Assembly (NCBI GenBank): GCA_033762815.1
Contig: JANRLF010000008.1
Location: 620,001 to 684,000 of the forward strand
Reading direction: 5' to 3'
Length of the DNA: 64,000 bases
DNA from: JANRLF01 sp033762815
GTDB lineage: Bacteria > Bacteroidota > Bacteroidia > Chitinophagales > CAIOSU01
Shown here: positions 17,193 through 27,400 of the stretch, one piece after another
Numbering within the stretch: position 1 is the first letter of the stretch
How the letters are laid out: each line of letters opens with the position of its first letter
Position numbers and translations under genes: made by a program
The notes under the pieces: model-generated
Databases searched by the model: none
The model's input: the letters and a program-made list of their open reading frames with translations, nothing else
What the model was told of the DNA's origin: nothing

Positions 17193-18390
17193 CTTGGTAA
17201 AAAATGGAGTATTGCTGTTGCTCTTGTTATGGGCATTGCTATTGCTTGGCCAAGATAAGACCACCTTGGAAAAGCAGCGCAAAAAACTGGAATCGGATAT
17301 TCAAATCAGCAAACAGCAGCTGGAGAAGATAGGTGCCGACAAGAAGAAATCGCTTACCCAGTTGGAGCTGTTGGAAGATCAAATCGATAGCAGGCAAAAA
17401 GTCATTTCTACGCTGAACAAGGAGCTGAACATTATCAACTCGCATGTCAACGAATTGGAGATGATAGTGTCGTCGCTCGAGAAAGACATGACCAATTTGA
17501 AAAAGCGGTATGCCGAAATGGTTTACTTTGCTTACCGCAACCGCTCCACTATGAGCGACGTGGTATTCTTACTTTCCGCCAACAACTTCAATGATGCCTA
17601 TAAGCGCCTGAAGTACCTTCAGCAATACAGTCAATTTAGGGCGAAGCAGGCTTATTTGATTATAGAAACGAAGAAAGATTTGAGCGAAAAATTGGCAGAA
17701 CTGCAGGAAAAGCGCGCAGAACAGCAGAAACTGTTGGGTGTTGAGGTTACGCAGCGCAAGGAGCTAGACGTGGAGAAGAAAGAAAAAGACCAGTTGGTAA
17801 GCGATTTGAAGAAAAAGGAACGTCAGCTATTAAAGGATATTACCAAAAAGAAACAGCAGGTATCCGATTTGGATAAAAAGATTCAGGCCATTATCCAAAA
17901 AGAGATTGCTGCCGCCAAATTGAAGGCCGAAAAGGAAGCCAAGGGGAACAATACGAGCACCAAATCAGCCCCGGTGGCTGATATTAAGCTATCGAACCTG
18001 TTTGCTGACAACAAGAGCAAGCTGCCTTGGCCCGCGGAAGGGTACATCGCTTCAGGTTTTGGCCAGCATGCCCACCCAGTGTTAAAAAGCGTGGTGATTG
18101 ACAATAAAGGCATTGACATTCGTTGCGGCGGTGGGGAAAAAGTAAAATCAGTATTTGATGGGGAGGTGGTGAGTGTTTTGGCCATTCCCGGTTCTGACAA
18201 CTGCATCATTATCAAGCACGGGGAATACTTCACGGTATATACGCGCCTGCAAAACGTGAATGTAAAAGCAGGCGATAAAGTCACCACTAAACAGATAATT
18301 GGCACCGTGAACAACGAAGCCGAACTGCATTTTGAACTCTGGCAGGGAACTGTAAAGCTAAATCCTGCATTATGGCTATATAGCCGTTGA
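17182..18390 (+). CDS. EnvC-like murein hydrolase activator (coiled coil plus degenerate M23/LytM domain)
   Basis: The 402-residue protein has a signal peptide (VLLLLLLWALLLLGQ), a long coiled coil at about 25-260 rich in Lys, Glu, Gln and Leu, and a C-terminal LytM fold at about 285-402 (SGFGQHAHPVLK, GIDIRCGGGEKVKSV, LHFELWQG). In active M23 peptidases an HxH pair binds zinc; the corresponding place here reads VYTRLQNV without histidines. That points to an activator of amidases, as EnvC is in Escherichia coli, rather than a peptidase. The start overlaps the DUF4292 stop, so it belongs to the same operon. Confidence 0.82.
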   Translation: MMNSLVKNGVLLLLLLWALLLLGQDKTTLEKQRKKLESDIQISKQQLEKIGADKKKSLTQLELLEDQIDSRQKVISTLNKELNIINSHVNELEMIVSSLEKDMTNLKKRYAEMVYFAYRNRSTMSDVVFLLSANNFNDAYKRLKYLQQYSQFRAKQAYLIIETKKDLSEKLAELQEKRAEQQKLLGVEVTQRKELDVEKKEKDQLVSDLKKKERQLLKDITKKKQQVSDLDKKIQAIIQKEIAAAKLKAEKEAKGNNTSTKSAPVADIKLSNLFADNKSKLPWPAEGYIASGFGQHAHPVLKSVVIDNKGIDIRCGGGEKVKSVFDGEVVSVLAIPGSDNCIIIKHGEYFTVYTRLQNVNVKAGDKVTTKQIIGTVNNEAELHFELWQGTVKLNPALWLYSR

Positions 18391-18402
18391 CAATATTTTC
18401 AG

Positions 18403-18410
18403 TAACTTTG
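18403..18410 (+). promoter_or_regulatory. Probable promoter -7 box of tatA
   Basis: TAACTTTG matches TAnnTTTG exactly. The predicted transcript start near 18414 leaves about 20 bases before ATG 18434. Confidence 0.4.
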
Positions 18411-18433
18411 CTTTTCAATCTAAACTTTTGCTT

Positions 18434-18673
18434 ATGAGCATGCCAGGAGTGAGTGAATGGATCATTATCCTAGTTATAGTATTGCTACTTTTTGGCGGTA
18501 AAAAAATCCCTGAGTTGATGCGCGGCCTGGGTCGTGGCATTAGGGAGTTCAATGCGGCCAAGAACAATTTGAAGACGGAGTTGGAAGAAGGGATGAAAGA
18601 GGAGCCGAAGCCCACCAATACCAATACTACTACTACCAGCACTACGGGTGCTACCACCAGCAGCCCCAAATAA
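18434..18673 (+). CDS. tatA: Twin-arginine translocase subunit TatA/E
   Basis: The 79-residue protein has the TatA layout: a short N-terminus, one membrane helix (WIIILVIVLLLFGGKKIPEL), the FGGKKIPEL hinge, an amphipathic helix (GLGRGIREFNAAKN) and a polar Thr/Ser-rich tail. TatA oligomers form the pore through which folded proteins cross the inner membrane. No tatC is nearby, which is common in Bacteroidota. ATG 18434 is preferred to a TTG at 18428. Confidence 0.9.
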   Translation: MSMPGVSEWIIILVIVLLLFGGKKIPELMRGLGRGIREFNAAKNNLKTELEEGMKEEPKPTNTNTTTTSTTGATTSSPK

Positions 18674-18846
18674 CTTATACACAACATAAGGCCGATGTGT
18701 CAATGGGGTGTTTAGTCGCTATATCTCCCCGCCTACCTTTATTATGGCTTTTTTTATTAAGCAAATGTTAGGCACAGGTGTGCAAACTGCACTTGTTGTG
18801 CTCTCGGCAAATACTAAATAACGGTTTTTTAAGTTAATTTAGGGGC

Positions 18847-20688
18847 ATGGGAAAGCAAACCTTCATATGGTTAGTGGCATTGGTGTTGCTGAGTACAGCG
18901 GTAAAGGCTACCGGTGAAGTGGATACTATTGTAAGGCCCGAAGAGGAAATTACCCTTTTCGATCCTTTGGACTCCATGACGAATGCCCTGTTCAATGCCT
19001 GCTACAAATACAATAAGCCCAAACCGAACAAGTATGGCTGGGATACCGCTTACGTACCTACCTATACCGATGACCAAATCATCAAAAACATGGCCCGCAT
19101 CCCAGCGGTCATCCCTTTGGTGTACAACCAGTATGTAAAAGGCTTTATCAATCTCTATGCCGTTCAGAAACGCAACCAAGTGCGCCGCATGTTGGGGCTT
19201 TCTGAAATGTACTTCCCCATTTTTGAGGAAGCATTGGATAAGCGTAAAATGCCCATGGAGTTGAAGTATTTGGCCATCGTGGAATCGGCATTGAACCCTA
19301 ATGCGGTTTCAAGGGTTGGCGCCACTGGTTTATGGCAATTAATGTACTCCACAGGCAAATGGCTCAATATGGATATCCATAGCTATATTGATGAACGCCG
19401 AGACCCTTATAAATCGACGGAAGCGGCCCTTGATTACCTTGGCAAGTTGCATGACATTTATGGCGATTGGCTACTGGTAATTGCGGCATACAATTGCGGC
19501 CCCGGCAACGTGAACAAGGCGATTAAGCGTTCCGGAGGGAAGACCAATTTTTGGGAGATAAAGCCCTTCCTCCCTAAAGAAACACAAGGATATGTGCCCG
19601 CCTTTATTGCAGCCACTTATGTGATGCATTATTATGAGGAGTTCAACTTCAGGCCTGAACCCTGCGGCTTTTCTTTCAATGCGGTAGATACTGTGATCAT
19701 TCGCGAATCGGTGACACTGAGCCGTATTGCCGACCAAGTGAAAATGAGTGAACTGGAACTGGCTTACCTGAATCCCTCACTTACCAAGCGCATGATACCA
19801 GCCAGCCAAAACGGCTATGCCTTGAAGCTGCCCATGAATAAGGTAGGCCTGTTCGAAGAGCGGCGCGATTCTATTTTTGCAGGTCCCAGTGCGGAAGAGC
19901 TGATGAAGCAGTTGTCAGATGCGAGCGATGCCCAGCCAAAAGTTAGTTATACCAGCTCTTATATCACTAAGACACATACCGTAAAATCAGGCGAAAGCTT
20001 GGGTAGGATAGCCGATAAGTACAATGTATCCGTTACCGACCTCAAAAAGTGGAACGCTTTGAAAAGTAGCACCATTTATTCCGGGCAAAAGCTGAAAATA
20101 AAAGTAATGTCCAAAGTACCGGTGGTGACCAAACCGGTAGTGAAGGAGGTGGAAGAAAACGATGCTGAAGTGGAATCCAGTACGCAGCAAAATGTGGTAA
20201 CTACCGAGACCAGCAGCGATGTGAAATACACTCCCAAATCGCAGCACATAGCCCTAATCAATTATGTGGTAAAGGCAGGCGATAACCTCAACCAAGTATG
20301 CCTTTGGTTCGATTGTAAATTAGCTGACCTGAAGACCTGGAACGGTATGCAGGATAACGCCATCAAAGTGGGGCAAAAATTGAGCCTATATGTACCTGCT
20401 GACCAAGTAGATTATTATAAAAGCATCGATAAACTAAGTACCCAGGAAAAAGTAGCGCTTACCAGTGCAAAAGTAAAGTCCAATAGCCCCACCAGCACAC
20501 AGACAACTACCGAGACCCAAGAAGTGCGCCAACCAAAAGTAGTATACTATATGGTGAAGCCAGGCGATACCTTATGGGATATTTCCAAACGCTACCCGGG
20601 CGTTACGGTTGATGATATTAAACGTAGCAACAATATAGGTAGCGGCAAAGGTTTACAGGTGGGCATGAAGCTTAAAATTGAGCTTTGA
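18847..20688 (+). CDS. Lytic transglycosylase with three LysM domains (MltD-like)
   Basis: The 613-residue exported protein cleaves peptidoglycan glycan strands, forming 1,6-anhydromuramic ends. After a signal peptide it has an SLT domain with the catalytic glutamate in LAIVESALNPNAVS (near residue 146) and the family motifs GATGLWQLM and AAYNCGPGNV. Three LysM cell-wall-binding repeats follow at about 376-420, 472-517 and 565-613 (VKSGESLGRIADKYN, VKAGDNLNQVC, VKPGDTLWDISKRYP), joined by Thr/Ser/Val-rich linkers. It fits the wall-remodelling theme of the EnvC-like gene upstream. The 173-base gap before it holds no gene. Confidence 0.92.
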   Translation: MGKQTFIWLVALVLLSTAVKATGEVDTIVRPEEEITLFDPLDSMTNALFNACYKYNKPKPNKYGWDTAYVPTYTDDQIIKNMARIPAVIPLVYNQYVKGFINLYAVQKRNQVRRMLGLSEMYFPIFEEALDKRKMPMELKYLAIVESALNPNAVSRVGATGLWQLMYSTGKWLNMDIHSYIDERRDPYKSTEAALDYLGKLHDIYGDWLLVIAAYNCGPGNVNKAIKRSGGKTNFWEIKPFLPKETQGYVPAFIAATYVMHYYEEFNFRPEPCGFSFNAVDTVIIRESVTLSRIADQVKMSELELAYLNPSLTKRMIPASQNGYALKLPMNKVGLFEERRDSIFAGPSAEELMKQLSDASDAQPKVSYTSSYITKTHTVKSGESLGRIADKYNVSVTDLKKWNALKSSTIYSGQKLKIKVMSKVPVVTKPVVKEVEENDAEVESSTQQNVVTTETSSDVKYTPKSQHIALINYVVKAGDNLNQVCLWFDCKLADLKTWNGMQDNAIKVGQKLSLYVPADQVDYYKSIDKLSTQEKVALTSAKVKSNSPTSTQTTTETQEVRQPKVVYYMVKPGDTLWDISKRYPGVTVDDIKRSNNIGSGKGLQVGMKLKIEL

Positions 20689-20804
20689 TACGTCTTAATG
20701 AAGATGCTATTAAACTATTCTATTATTTTTGCCACTCCATTGCCCGTCATTTAGGAAATTGCCTTAAAAACGGGTGCCCATTAAACAAAAAGTAAAACAT
20801 ATCA

Positions 20805-20812
20805 TACCTTTG
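20805..20812 (+). promoter_or_regulatory. Probable promoter -7 box of ruvA-sprA
   Basis: TACCTTTG matches TAnnTTTG exactly. It predicts transcription from about 20816, 23 bases before the ruvA ATG at 20839. SprA, six bases after ruvA, would share this transcript. Confidence 0.5.
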
Positions 20813-20838
20813 TTGACAAGCCCGTCGTACAGTGAAAT

Positions 20839-21429
20839 ATGATTGCATATATCAACGGAACCATTACTTTCAAGAGCCCAGTATATTTGCTGATAGAAAC
20901 CGGTGGTATTGGTTATCAAGTTTTCATTAGTCTTAACACATTTTCCGCAGTACCCGATAAAGGCCCCTGTAGATTGCTAACGCATTTGCATGTTACCGAT
21001 TCATCGCATACACTGTATGGCTTTGCCGATGAATTGGAAAAGTCATTGTTCGGCCTGCTTATTACCGTTTCCGGCATTGGCCCTTCCACTGCGCGTATGG
21101 CCCTCTCTTCGCTCAGCCCGGCAGAATTGCAAAAGGCCATCCTACATGAAAACCTACCGTTGATTCAGGGCATCAAGGGCATCGGGCCAAAATCTGCAAA
21201 ACGCATTGTGCTGGAGCTAAAAGACAAGGTGATAAAAACGGCCGACGAAAATTTACAAACAATATCAGCCCCTTCAAACAATAGTATACGCGAAGAGGCG
21301 TTATCTGCTTTGGTCGCATTGGGTTTCAACAAATCGGCGGCGGAGAAGGCAGTACAAAAAGCAATAAGCAGCGGCGAGCAAATAGCCAACGTGGAGTCAC
21401 TTATCAAACAATCGCTTAAATCGTTATAA
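20839..21429 (+). CDS. ruvA: Holliday junction DNA helicase subunit RuvA
   Basis: The 196-residue protein binds four-way junctions and loads the RuvB motor during recombination repair. An OB-fold N-terminal domain (MIAYINGTITFKSP...) is followed by two helix-hairpin-helix motifs (LLITVSGIGPSTARMALS, LIQGIKGIGPKSAKRIV, about 72-130) and a C-terminal RuvB-contact domain (EEALSALVALGFNKSAAEKAV). Length is typical. The ruvA-sprA order is known from other gliding Bacteroidota. Confidence 0.97.
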   Translation: MIAYINGTITFKSPVYLLIETGGIGYQVFISLNTFSAVPDKGPCRLLTHLHVTDSSHTLYGFADELEKSLFGLLITVSGIGPSTARMALSSLSPAELQKAILHENLPLIQGIKGIGPKSAKRIVLELKDKVIKTADENLQTISAPSNNSIREEALSALVALGFNKSAAEKAVQKAISSGEQIANVESLIKQSLKSL

Positions 21430-21435
21430 GGCTTA

Positions 21436-24400
21436 GTGGTAAAACGGCAATACATATTTACTATTACCGTTGTAGTTACAACCGTAGCCGCTGTTATCGT
21501 GAGCTTGGCTATGCCCCAGCCCAGCTATACCCTGCCAGCAGAAGAGATGGGGCTAATCCTAACGGCCCCCATGGCCTTGCCTACTGTTGAAACCGCACCG
21601 GCTGATACCCCCATCATTGATTTAAAATACCCCATAAAAGACCGCGAAGGCGACCATTTGACCAATCCTGACCCGGGTGGAATAAACCTGGACGATCCTA
21701 GCGTAATTGAAAAGAAGGTGGACTATGACCCTGAAACGGGCCAGTACATCATTACGGAGCAGGTGGGCGGAAGGGACGTTAGGCCACCTGTGTACATGAC
21801 CTTCGAAGAATACCTGAAGTATGAACGGGAACAAGCCATTCATGAATATTATCAGGAAAGGCTCAACTCTATTTCCCTTATTGAGAACAAGAGCATTATC
21901 CCTACCCTTTACCCCAAGTCAAAGAACGAGAAGAACTTTCCGAAGATAGAGATACGCCCTAGCGGTAACATCGATATGACCTTGGGGGGCAACTGGCAGA
22001 AAATTGACAACCCGGTGCTGACCTTGCAGGCGCGTAAACAAGGTGGCTTTGATTTCAATATGAACATCAATATGAACGTGGTGGGCAGTATTGGTGATTT
22101 ATTGAAAGTAAATCTTGCCTACAATACGGGTGCTTCTTTCGATTTTGAAAACCAAATAAAGCTGAAGTACGAGGGCAAGGAAGATGATATTATCAAGATA
22201 GTGGAGGCAGGTAACGTGAGCTTCCCCTTACAGACTTCTTTGATCCAAGGCCCGCAGAGTCTTTTTGGGGTGCATACCAAACTGCAATTTGGGCGATTGA
22301 GCATTTCGAACGTCTTTTCGCAGCAGCGCAGCCAAACCCAAAACCTGACCGTTCAAAACGGTGCCCAGACCTCCAAGTACGAGGTTTTTGCTGACCAATA
22401 CGACGAAAACCGCCACTTTTTCCTAGGCCATGAATTCCGTGATAATTACAATACCGCGCTATCGGGCTTGCCTAACATTAATTCGCTGGCCAATATCACC
22501 CGCCTGGAAGTATGGGTAACCAACAAAACAGGTGCTACCGTTGATGTGCGCGAAGTAGTGGCCTTTATGGATTTGGCAGAATGTAACCGGCTTTCAGGTA
22601 CACCGCCTTTAACCTGTAACCCCACAGTGAACCATGCCGATAACAACAGGAATAACCTTTATAGCACCATCACTGCCGACCCTAGCCAGAGGTCACTGAA
22701 CAATATTGTTCCTTTTCTGCAAAGCCAAGGTTTGCAAAGCGCTATAACTTATGAGCGCTCCTCCGTAAGGAAGCTCTCTCCTTCGGAGTACACTTACAAC
22801 CCGCAACTAGGTTACATTTCCTTGAACACGGTATTGGCACCTGACGATATTTTGGCAGTAGCGTATGAATACACTTACAATGGCGTACCCTATAAGGTGG
22901 GTGAATTTGCGCAAGATGTGCCTCCGGATTCAGCCGCTCCAAAAGTGATTTTCCTTAAAATGTTGAAGGGTACTGCTGTATTGCCCAAGCTTCCGATGTG
23001 GGATTTGATGATGAAAAATATCTACTCTATTGGTGCCTATCAGGTAAATAGGGAAGATTTTAAGCTTGAATTGTTCTATCAAGACCCAGGCGGTGGTTTC
23101 AAACGCTATATCCCCGAAGGCAGTCTACAGGGCAAATTGTTGATACGCGAGTTGAACATGGACAACCTGAATAACCAGTTGGACCCTCAGCCCGACGGGG
23201 TATTTGACTTTATACAAGGTATTACCATCAACCCTAGCAATGGGCGTATCATATTCCCTTTGCTTGAGCCTTTTGGTAGCGACCTAAGGCGAAAGTTCAG
23301 CCCCTCAGAACAAACCGATATAGCTGATAAATACGTGTACGATTTGCTTTATGATTCTACCAAGGTTATTGCCCAGCAAAACCCCCAGTTCAATCGCTTT
23401 ATCATCAGGGGCAGCTACAAGTCGAGCGTTACTTCCGAGATTTCATTGGGGGCCTTCAATGTGCCTCGTGGTTCCGTGAAGGTTACAGCAGGGGGCACCC
23501 AATTGGTGGAGGATAGGGACTTTATTGTCGATTACCCATTGGGCAAGGTGCGAATCATCAACGAAGGGGTATTGAACTCCGGTGCGGCTATCAACGTATC
23601 TTACGAAAACAATGCGCTCTTTGCCTTCCAGACGAAAACTTTGTTCGGCACTCGATTGGACTATTGGGTTTCCGATAAGTTCAGCCTCGGCTTTACCCAT
23701 ATGTACTTAAAGGAGCGACCATTTACCCCGAAGGTAAATATAGGCGATGACCCTATTTCCAATAACATTTGGGGTCTAGATTTGCGTTACAATACGGAAT
23801 CAAGTTTCCTCACCTGGTTGGTAGATAAATTGCCGCTTTACAGTACCAAGGAAAAATCATCTTTCTCTTTCTCAGCCGAGATGGCCCGCCTAAAACCCGG
23901 CCACTCCAAAGTGATAGGCAATGAGGGGCAAGTATATATTGATGACTTTGAAGGGGCTGCCAGCACCTATGACCTCCGCTATCCAGCCACTAGCTGGAAA
24001 CTGGCCAGCACCCCTGTAGATGCTAAAAGCACTACCAGCAACGATTTGTTCCCTGAGGGCAAGCTCATCAGCGATTTAAGGTTTGGGTACAATAGGGCTA
24101 AAACAGCTTGGTACAATATTGACCCTGTTTTTCTGCAAGATGTATCCAATACCCCTGAGCATATTGCCGATGATAATGAGCAGCAATCAGACCCTTATGT
24201 AAGGCAGATTTTTGAGCAGGAAGTGTTCCCGAATAAGACCCAAAACTTTCAGGGGCTTAACAATAACCTGCTCACGTTTGATATTTCCTATTACCCCAAT
24301 CAACGGGGGATGTACAATTATGAAAACTCTGCCAATGGCGAGCCGGGCATTTCGTCGGGTTTGAACCCTGATGGCACCCTGAAAGAGCCCGATACCCGCT

Positions 24401-27400
24401 GGGGAGGTATCCAACGCTCGCTGGACAATACCAACTTCGAGGCAGCCAACGTGGAGTATATCGAATTCTGGCTGATGGACCCCTTCCTGAAGGATTCCTT
24501 CTCACGTGGAGGGCAGCTATACCTCAACCTAGGTAATATTTCCGAGGATGTACTGCGCGATACCCGCTTTTTCTATGAAAATGGCCTACCTATACCGGGG
24601 GGAACCAATCAGCCCGCGGAAACGGAATGGGGTAGGGTGCCGCAAAACCCACCTATCGTAAATGCCTTCGATAACGACCCTGCTGCACGGGAAAGCCAGG
24701 ATGTGGGCTTGGATGGCTTGAACGATGATGCCGAACGGTCGTTCTTCCAAAATTTTCTTGACCAGACCCGCACCATTTTAAACCCCGATGCGCAAGCGGA
24801 ACTGGAAGCTGACCCATCAACCGATGATTACCACTATTTCCAAGGTGACGATTATGACCAGGCCGAGCTTTCCATTTTGGGAAGGTATAAAAAGTTCAAT
24901 GGGCCACAAGGCAACTCACCCGTACAATCGGGCAATACCATTTCATCCGCTGCCACCAATATACCTGATGGGGAAGATTTGAACAGGGACAACACCATCA
25001 CACAGGCCGAGCAATATTATCAATATCGGATTGATTTAAAGCCGCAGATGGAAATAGGCGATGGATTTATTACCGATAAGTTGGAAACTACCACCCCTAA
25101 GCTCCCCAACGGCGAATCAGCCCCTGTGACTTGGTACCAGTTCCGGATACCGATTACAGAATTCGATGCTCAGATTGGTGGCATACAGGATTTCCGCTCC
25201 ATCAGATTCATGCGGATGTACCTCACCAATTGGGACGATTCCATTACCCTACGTTTTGCCCGGTTGGAATTGGTACGCAACCAATGGAGGCGCTATTTGT
25301 TCTCCTTGCGCGAGCCGGGGGAATATATCCCTACCGACCAAAGCAGTAACGCATTCTTCAATGTCACCGCCGTCAACATTGAGGAGAATGCCGACCGCCA
25401 ACCCATCCCATACGTATTGCCACCAGGCATTGCAAGGGAGCAGGACCTGAATACCACGCAAAACGTGAATGCACTGCAAAACGAACAATCTATCTCGGTG
25501 CAGGTTTGTGGCTTGGAAGATGGGGATGCAAAGGCTATTTACAAAACCATTAACCTTGATTTTAGGCAATACAAACGGGTTAGGATGTTTGTGCACGGTG
25601 AATCGCTGCCAGGCCAAAACCCCATTAAAGATGGCGACCTGACGGTGTTTATCAGGATGGGAGCCGACTTTACCGATAACTTCTACGAATATGAAATTCC
25701 GCTGAAAATAACACAGCCAGCTGCCAATGTTGAAGATGACTCCATTTGGAATGTAGCCAACGAGTTTGACTTTCCCTTGGACTCCTTCATCAATTTAAAA
25801 GTACTACGGAATGCTGACCCTACGAATGTAGTCACTTCCCCATTTAAGGTTACTGACCAACGTGGGCATAAATATACCATTGTGGGCAGCCCTGATTTGG
25901 GAGTGGTAAAAACCGTAATGCTGGGTATTCGCAATCCGAAGGCTACGGGTGTTGACGGTATTGATGATGCCCAACCCAAATGCGCCGAAGTATGGTTCAA
26001 CGAGCTACGGTTGTCTGGCTTTGAGGAATCAGGCGGCTGGGCGGCTTTAGCCCGCATGGAAACCCAGTTGGCCGACCTGGGTACCGTTACCTTCTCCACC
26101 AATATGCATACCATTGGCTATGGCCAGTTGGAGCAAAAGGTAGACCAACGCTATCGGGATAAATTATGGCAGTACGATTTGGCGGCCAATATTGAATTGG
26201 GCAAGTTTTTCCCGCAGCGTTGGGGGGTAAGGATACCCATGTATGTTGGCTTTTCACAGTCGTTCAGCTCGCCGCAATTCGACCCCTATCTGTTGGACGT
26301 GCCCTTGGAAATACAGCTTAGCAGCCTAAGCGGTAGCGAAAGACGTGCTTACCGCCGTAAAACGCAGACCTATACCCGTATCAAAAGCTTGAACTTTACG
26401 AATGTAAGGTTGATTAGCCAAAACAAAGAGAAGAAGCCCCGCTTCTGGGACCCACAGAACCTGAACCTTACCTATGCCTATACGCAAACTTTCAAAAGCG
26501 ACCCGCTGATTGAAAGCGATATATTGACAAGGCACCGTGCAAGCCTTGCTTACAATTATGCCCCCAAAGAAAAGTCGCTTTATCCATTTAAGAAGGCCAT
26601 CAAGAGCAAAAGCAAATATTTCGATATTATCAGGGATATCAACTTCAACCCTATCCCTAACAGCCTTAGCTTCAGTACCGACTTCAATAGGCAGTTTGGC
26701 GAGGTGAAAGTTAGGGCTTTGGGCGATGAAGAGTTCGGTGTGGACCCAACCTATAATAAATACTTCACCTGGGACCGCCTATATGGTATCAAGTACAATC
26801 CAGCAAAATCGATATCGCTTGATTTTTCCGCGGTGAACAATGCGCGTATTGACGAGCCGCCCGGTAAACTGGATACCAAGGAAGAAAAGGACTCGCTTTG
26901 GACGAATATCCTTGGCTTCGGTCGTACTACTAGGTACCAACACTCCGGTAGCGCCAACTACAATCTTCCAATCGATAAAATACCTTTCTTGGATTGGGTG
27001 CAAATACGTACAGGCTACAATACTACTTATACTTGGACGGCCGGTGCCCTTTATCGTGATGTAAATGGAAACATCGGGCCTAACCCATTGGGTAACACCA
27101 TAGGCAATACCAACAGTATTAGGTATAATGGCGAACTGAACTTTAAGGGTATATACGATAAATGGAGCTTCCTGAAATCGTACAACTCCTCCTCTACCAA
27201 GCGCGATAACAAGGAGCAAAGGGGCAAGAAGATAGACGCCAATGTAAAGAAGAGGACGAATATAGAAACCGATATTGCCAAGCAGGAGAAGGAATTGGAA
27301 AAGGTGAAGGCAGATATTGCCAAGCTAAAAACCGATACCTCTGCCGATAAGGCTACCAAGTTGAAAGCCCTGAAGAAGAAGCGGAAGGAAATCAAGCAAA

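Noticed and set aside
17182..18390. Active M23 endopeptidase
   Set aside because: The zinc-binding HxH pair is missing from the LytM domain, so an activator role is more likely.
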